From positions 353,245 to 398,588 of the forward strand of contig DNNO01000021.1 of NCBI GenBank assembly GCA_003497625.1: a stretch of 45,344 nucleotides of DNA, read 5' to 3'. The notes below the pieces were generated by a model, which made no database searches, was not told the DNA's origin, and was given only the letters and a program-made list of their open reading frames with translations. Positions 43,672 through 45,344 of this stretch are shown here, one piece after another; position 1 is the first letter of the stretch; every line of letters begins with the position of its first letter. This stretch comes from Flavobacterium sp. (GTDB lineage: Bacteria; Bacteroidota; Bacteroidia; Flavobacteriales; Flavobacteriaceae). Both the position numbers and the translations under genes were made by a program.

Positions 43672-44213
43672 AAATAAATTCTCACAAACGGCATAAACGC
43701 TTCTGCATAAATATTGTCTCTGTCTTTGTGCAAAACATTGTACCGAATTCCAATAGTTACATTTTCATTGCGATATCCAGCTCCAACAAACAAAGCAGTA
43801 TTCCAAAAATCTTGAGAATCGCTTCCAAATGAATCATTAAAAGTTCTGTTGACTCTTAATTGCTCTAATTCGGTTGAAATTTGTAATTCTTCGATTGGAT
43901 TAAACAACGCAACCACACTTCCTCCATACATATTTGCTTTGTATAAATCGCGTTGTTTTACATAGTTGTATTGCACGCCTAAACCTGCTGAAACGTATTG
44001 ATTAAAGTTGTAAATAGCACTTGGAGCCACCATAATATCAGCATAGCCATTTCCAACTCCTAATCCTAATCCTCCACCAAATTGCACATGGTTCCAAAAA
44101 TCACTTTTTGTTTTCATTTCGGTGTTTTCTTGTGCAGAAATTTCAGAATTAAATCCAAATAAAAACACAATAGTTAGTAAAAGTGTTAAATTTATTACGG
44201 AATTCTTTTTCAT
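43668..44213 (-). CDS. Small outer membrane beta-barrel-like protein
   Basis: A 181-residue protein with a signal peptide (cleavage near ISAQ, residue 27). The mature part has alternating amphipathic strands with Gly/Tyr-rich turns: VQFGGGLGLGVGNGY, YVSAGLGVQYNYVK, NTALFVGAGYR, VTIGIRYNVLH, and a C-terminal aromatic FVRIYF, the usual end of a barrel. It is convergent with the hypothetical gene and divergent from sucA. It has no feature of a 2-oxoglutarate enzyme despite its place next to sucA. Confidence 0.78.
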   Translation of the reverse strand: MKKNSVINLTLLLTIVFLFGFNSEISAQENTEMKTKSDFWNHVQFGGGLGLGVGNGYADIMVAPSAIYNFNQYVSAGLGVQYNYVKQRDLYKANMYGGSVVALFNPIEELQISTELEQLRVNRTFNDSFGSDSQDFWNTALFVGAGYRNENVTIGIRYNVLHKDRDNIYAEAFMPFVRIYF

Positions 44214-44257
44214 AAATCAGTTTTGAAAAAATTAATGTTATAAAAGTATAAAAATCC

Positions 44258-44289
44258 TTGAAAGATTATCATAAAATGTTTTACTTTTG
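44258..44289 (+). promoter_or_regulatory. sucA promoter (TTG-N21-TACTTTTG)
   Basis: TTG at 44258-44260 and TACTTTTG at 44282-44289 are 21 nt apart and match the consensus; the leader to the ATG is about 40 nt. Confidence 0.7.
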
Positions 44290-44329
44290 CGTAAAATTTT
44301 TAATTAATAGGTCTTACCGACAACACACT

Positions 44330-45344
44330 ATGGATAGGTTTTCCTTTTTAAACGCTGCACATACGGCTTTTTTTGCCGATTTATACGAACAATATTTACA
44401 AAACCCAGATAGCGTAGAGCCAAGCTGGAGAAGTTTTTTTCAAGGATTTGATTTCGCTCAAGCGGGCTATGGTTCTGATGAATTTGCCGCACAAGTAGTT
44501 CAAGTAGCTTCGGGTGATTCAGGTGAAATTTCTGAAAAAATGCAAAAAGAGTTCAATGTTCTGAAATTAATTGAAGGATATAGAACACGTGGACATTTAT
44601 TCACAAAAACAAATCCAGTAAGAGATAGAAGACTTCACGGACCTTCATTAGCATTAGAAAACTTCGGTTTATCTCAAGCCGATTTGAATACGGTTTTTGA
44701 CGCTGCTAAAATGGTTAACATGAAACCATGTACTTTGGCTGAAATTGTTAAGCATTTAGAAAATGTGTATTGCCAATCTATCGGAGTGGAATACATGTAC
44801 ATCAGAGAACCGCACAAATTAGAATGGATAAAAAATCGTTTAGACATTAACGACAATTTACCAAACTTTTCATCGGATAAGAAAAAACACATCCTTAAAA
44901 AATTAAACGAAGCGGTTTCATTTGAAAACTTCTTACACACTAAATATGTAGGTCAAAAACGTTTTTCGTTAGAAGGTTGTGAAGCGGTTATTCCTGCTTT
45001 AGATGCTTTAGTGGAAGCTGCTGCTGATAAAGGCGTGGAGCAATTCGTAATGGGAATGGCACATAGAGGTCGTTTGAATGTTTTGGCAAACATCTTTGGA
45101 AAAAACACTCAAAATATCTTCTCTGAATTCGACGGAAAAGATTACGATGAAGACGCTAACTTTGATGGTGATGTAAAATATCACTTAGGTTTAACTTCGG
45201 ATAGAGTAACCGATTCAGGTAAAAAAATCAACTTAAATTTAGCTCCAAATCCTTCGCACTTAGAAACAGTAGGCGCCGTTATTGAAGGAATTACAAGAGC
45301 AAAACAAGATAGATATTTCGCTGACGATTTTTCAAAAGTATTAC
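44330..45344 (+). CDS. sucA: 2-Oxoglutarate dehydrogenase E1 component (3' end outside window)
   Basis: The thiamine-dependent E1 of the 2-oxoglutarate dehydrogenase complex in the TCA cycle. The frame from ATG 44330 is open to the window edge (338 codons) with no stop. It has the N-terminal E1o helix (SFLNAAHTAFFADLYEQYL and WRSFFQGFDF), then KRFSLEGCEAVIPALD, MGMAHRGRLNVLANIFGK and the GDVKYHLG motif around the cofactor site. Typical E1 proteins are about 920-940 residues, so roughly the first third is present. A consensus promoter precedes it; the E2 gene would be expected downstream, outside the window. Confidence 0.96.
   Translation, partial: MDRFSFLNAAHTAFFADLYEQYLQNPDSVEPSWRSFFQGFDFAQAGYGSDEFAAQVVQVASGDSGEISEKMQKEFNVLKLIEGYRTRGHLFTKTNPVRDRRLHGPSLALENFGLSQADLNTVFDAAKMVNMKPCTLAEIVKHLENVYCQSIGVEYMYIREPHKLEWIKNRLDINDNLPNFSSDKKKHILKKLNEAVSFENFLHTKYVGQKRFSLEGCEAVIPALDALVEAAADKGVEQFVMGMAHRGRLNVLANIFGKNTQNIFSEFDGKDYDEDANFDGDVKYHLGLTSDRVTDSGKKINLNLAPNPSHLETVGAVIEGITRAKQDRYFADDFSKVL

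Noticed and set aside
43668-44213. Annotation as a 2-oxoglutarate decarboxylase because of position next to sucA
   Set aside because: The sequence has a signal peptide and beta-barrel strands and no thiamine-enzyme motif.

Overview
The window looks like a chromosomal segment of a Flavobacteriaceae bacterium, most likely Flavobacterium or a close relative. It is AT-rich, with many sites matching the Bacteroidota promoter consensus TTG-N17-23-TAnnTTTG. It also has type IX secretion sorting domains, Bacteroidota lipoproteins, a UDP-galactose-epimerase-type L-threonine dehydrogenase, a DUF4270 lipoprotein next to glmS, and atpD-atpC as a separate pair. I see no phage, insertion sequence, CRISPR array, tRNA or rRNA. 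No stretch longer than 300 bases lacks a gene.

Layout. 1-9.7 kb: a cell-surface and metabolic mix. It opens with the tail of a large secreted choice-of-anchor I protein, then a 2OG-Fe(II) oxygenase, an aldehyde dehydrogenase with a small lipoprotein, a membrane protein paired with a divergent lipoprotein globin, threonine dehydrogenase, and a lipoprotein followed by a secreted sorting-domain protein. 9.7-16.3 kb: mfd and radA (DNA repair) flank a small accessory block of unknown genes and a DUF2975 membrane protein with its XRE-type regulator. 16.3-24.2 kb: a hydrolase-like TPR protein, the panC-panD-flippase operon, and divergently the half-length GT5 protein, DUF4270 lipoprotein and glmS. 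24.3-31.8 kb: atpD-atpC, then a biotin cluster bioF-bioD-bioA-ketosynthase-bioB. 31.9-36 kb: cold shock protein, small membrane protein, a possible structured RNA, aspS, a TlpA-like thioredoxin and a MORN-repeat protein. 36-42.3 kb: a TetR-TolC-MFP-RND efflux operon on the minus strand. 42.3-45.3 kb: a polyprenyl diphosphate synthase, two small conserved proteins and the start of sucA.

How genes work together. The biotin cluster covers the four late steps from pimeloyl thioester to biotin. It also carries a ketosynthase with an intact Cys-His-His triad, but no recognisable gene for making pimelate in the window. The efflux genes form a tight operon behind a consensus promoter overlapped by a 28-bp inverted repeat, a natural operator for the first gene's product. 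PanC and PanD feed pantothenate synthesis.

Most of the window is ordinary housekeeping sequence. The most unusual signals are the ketosynthase inside the biotin cluster, heptamer-periodic leaders ending 3 nt before the atpC and bioA start codons, the lipoprotein globin, a hydrolase-fold protein whose nucleophile elbow lacks serine, and a nested hairpin region downstream of aspS. All calls come from reading the sequence; no database search was run.
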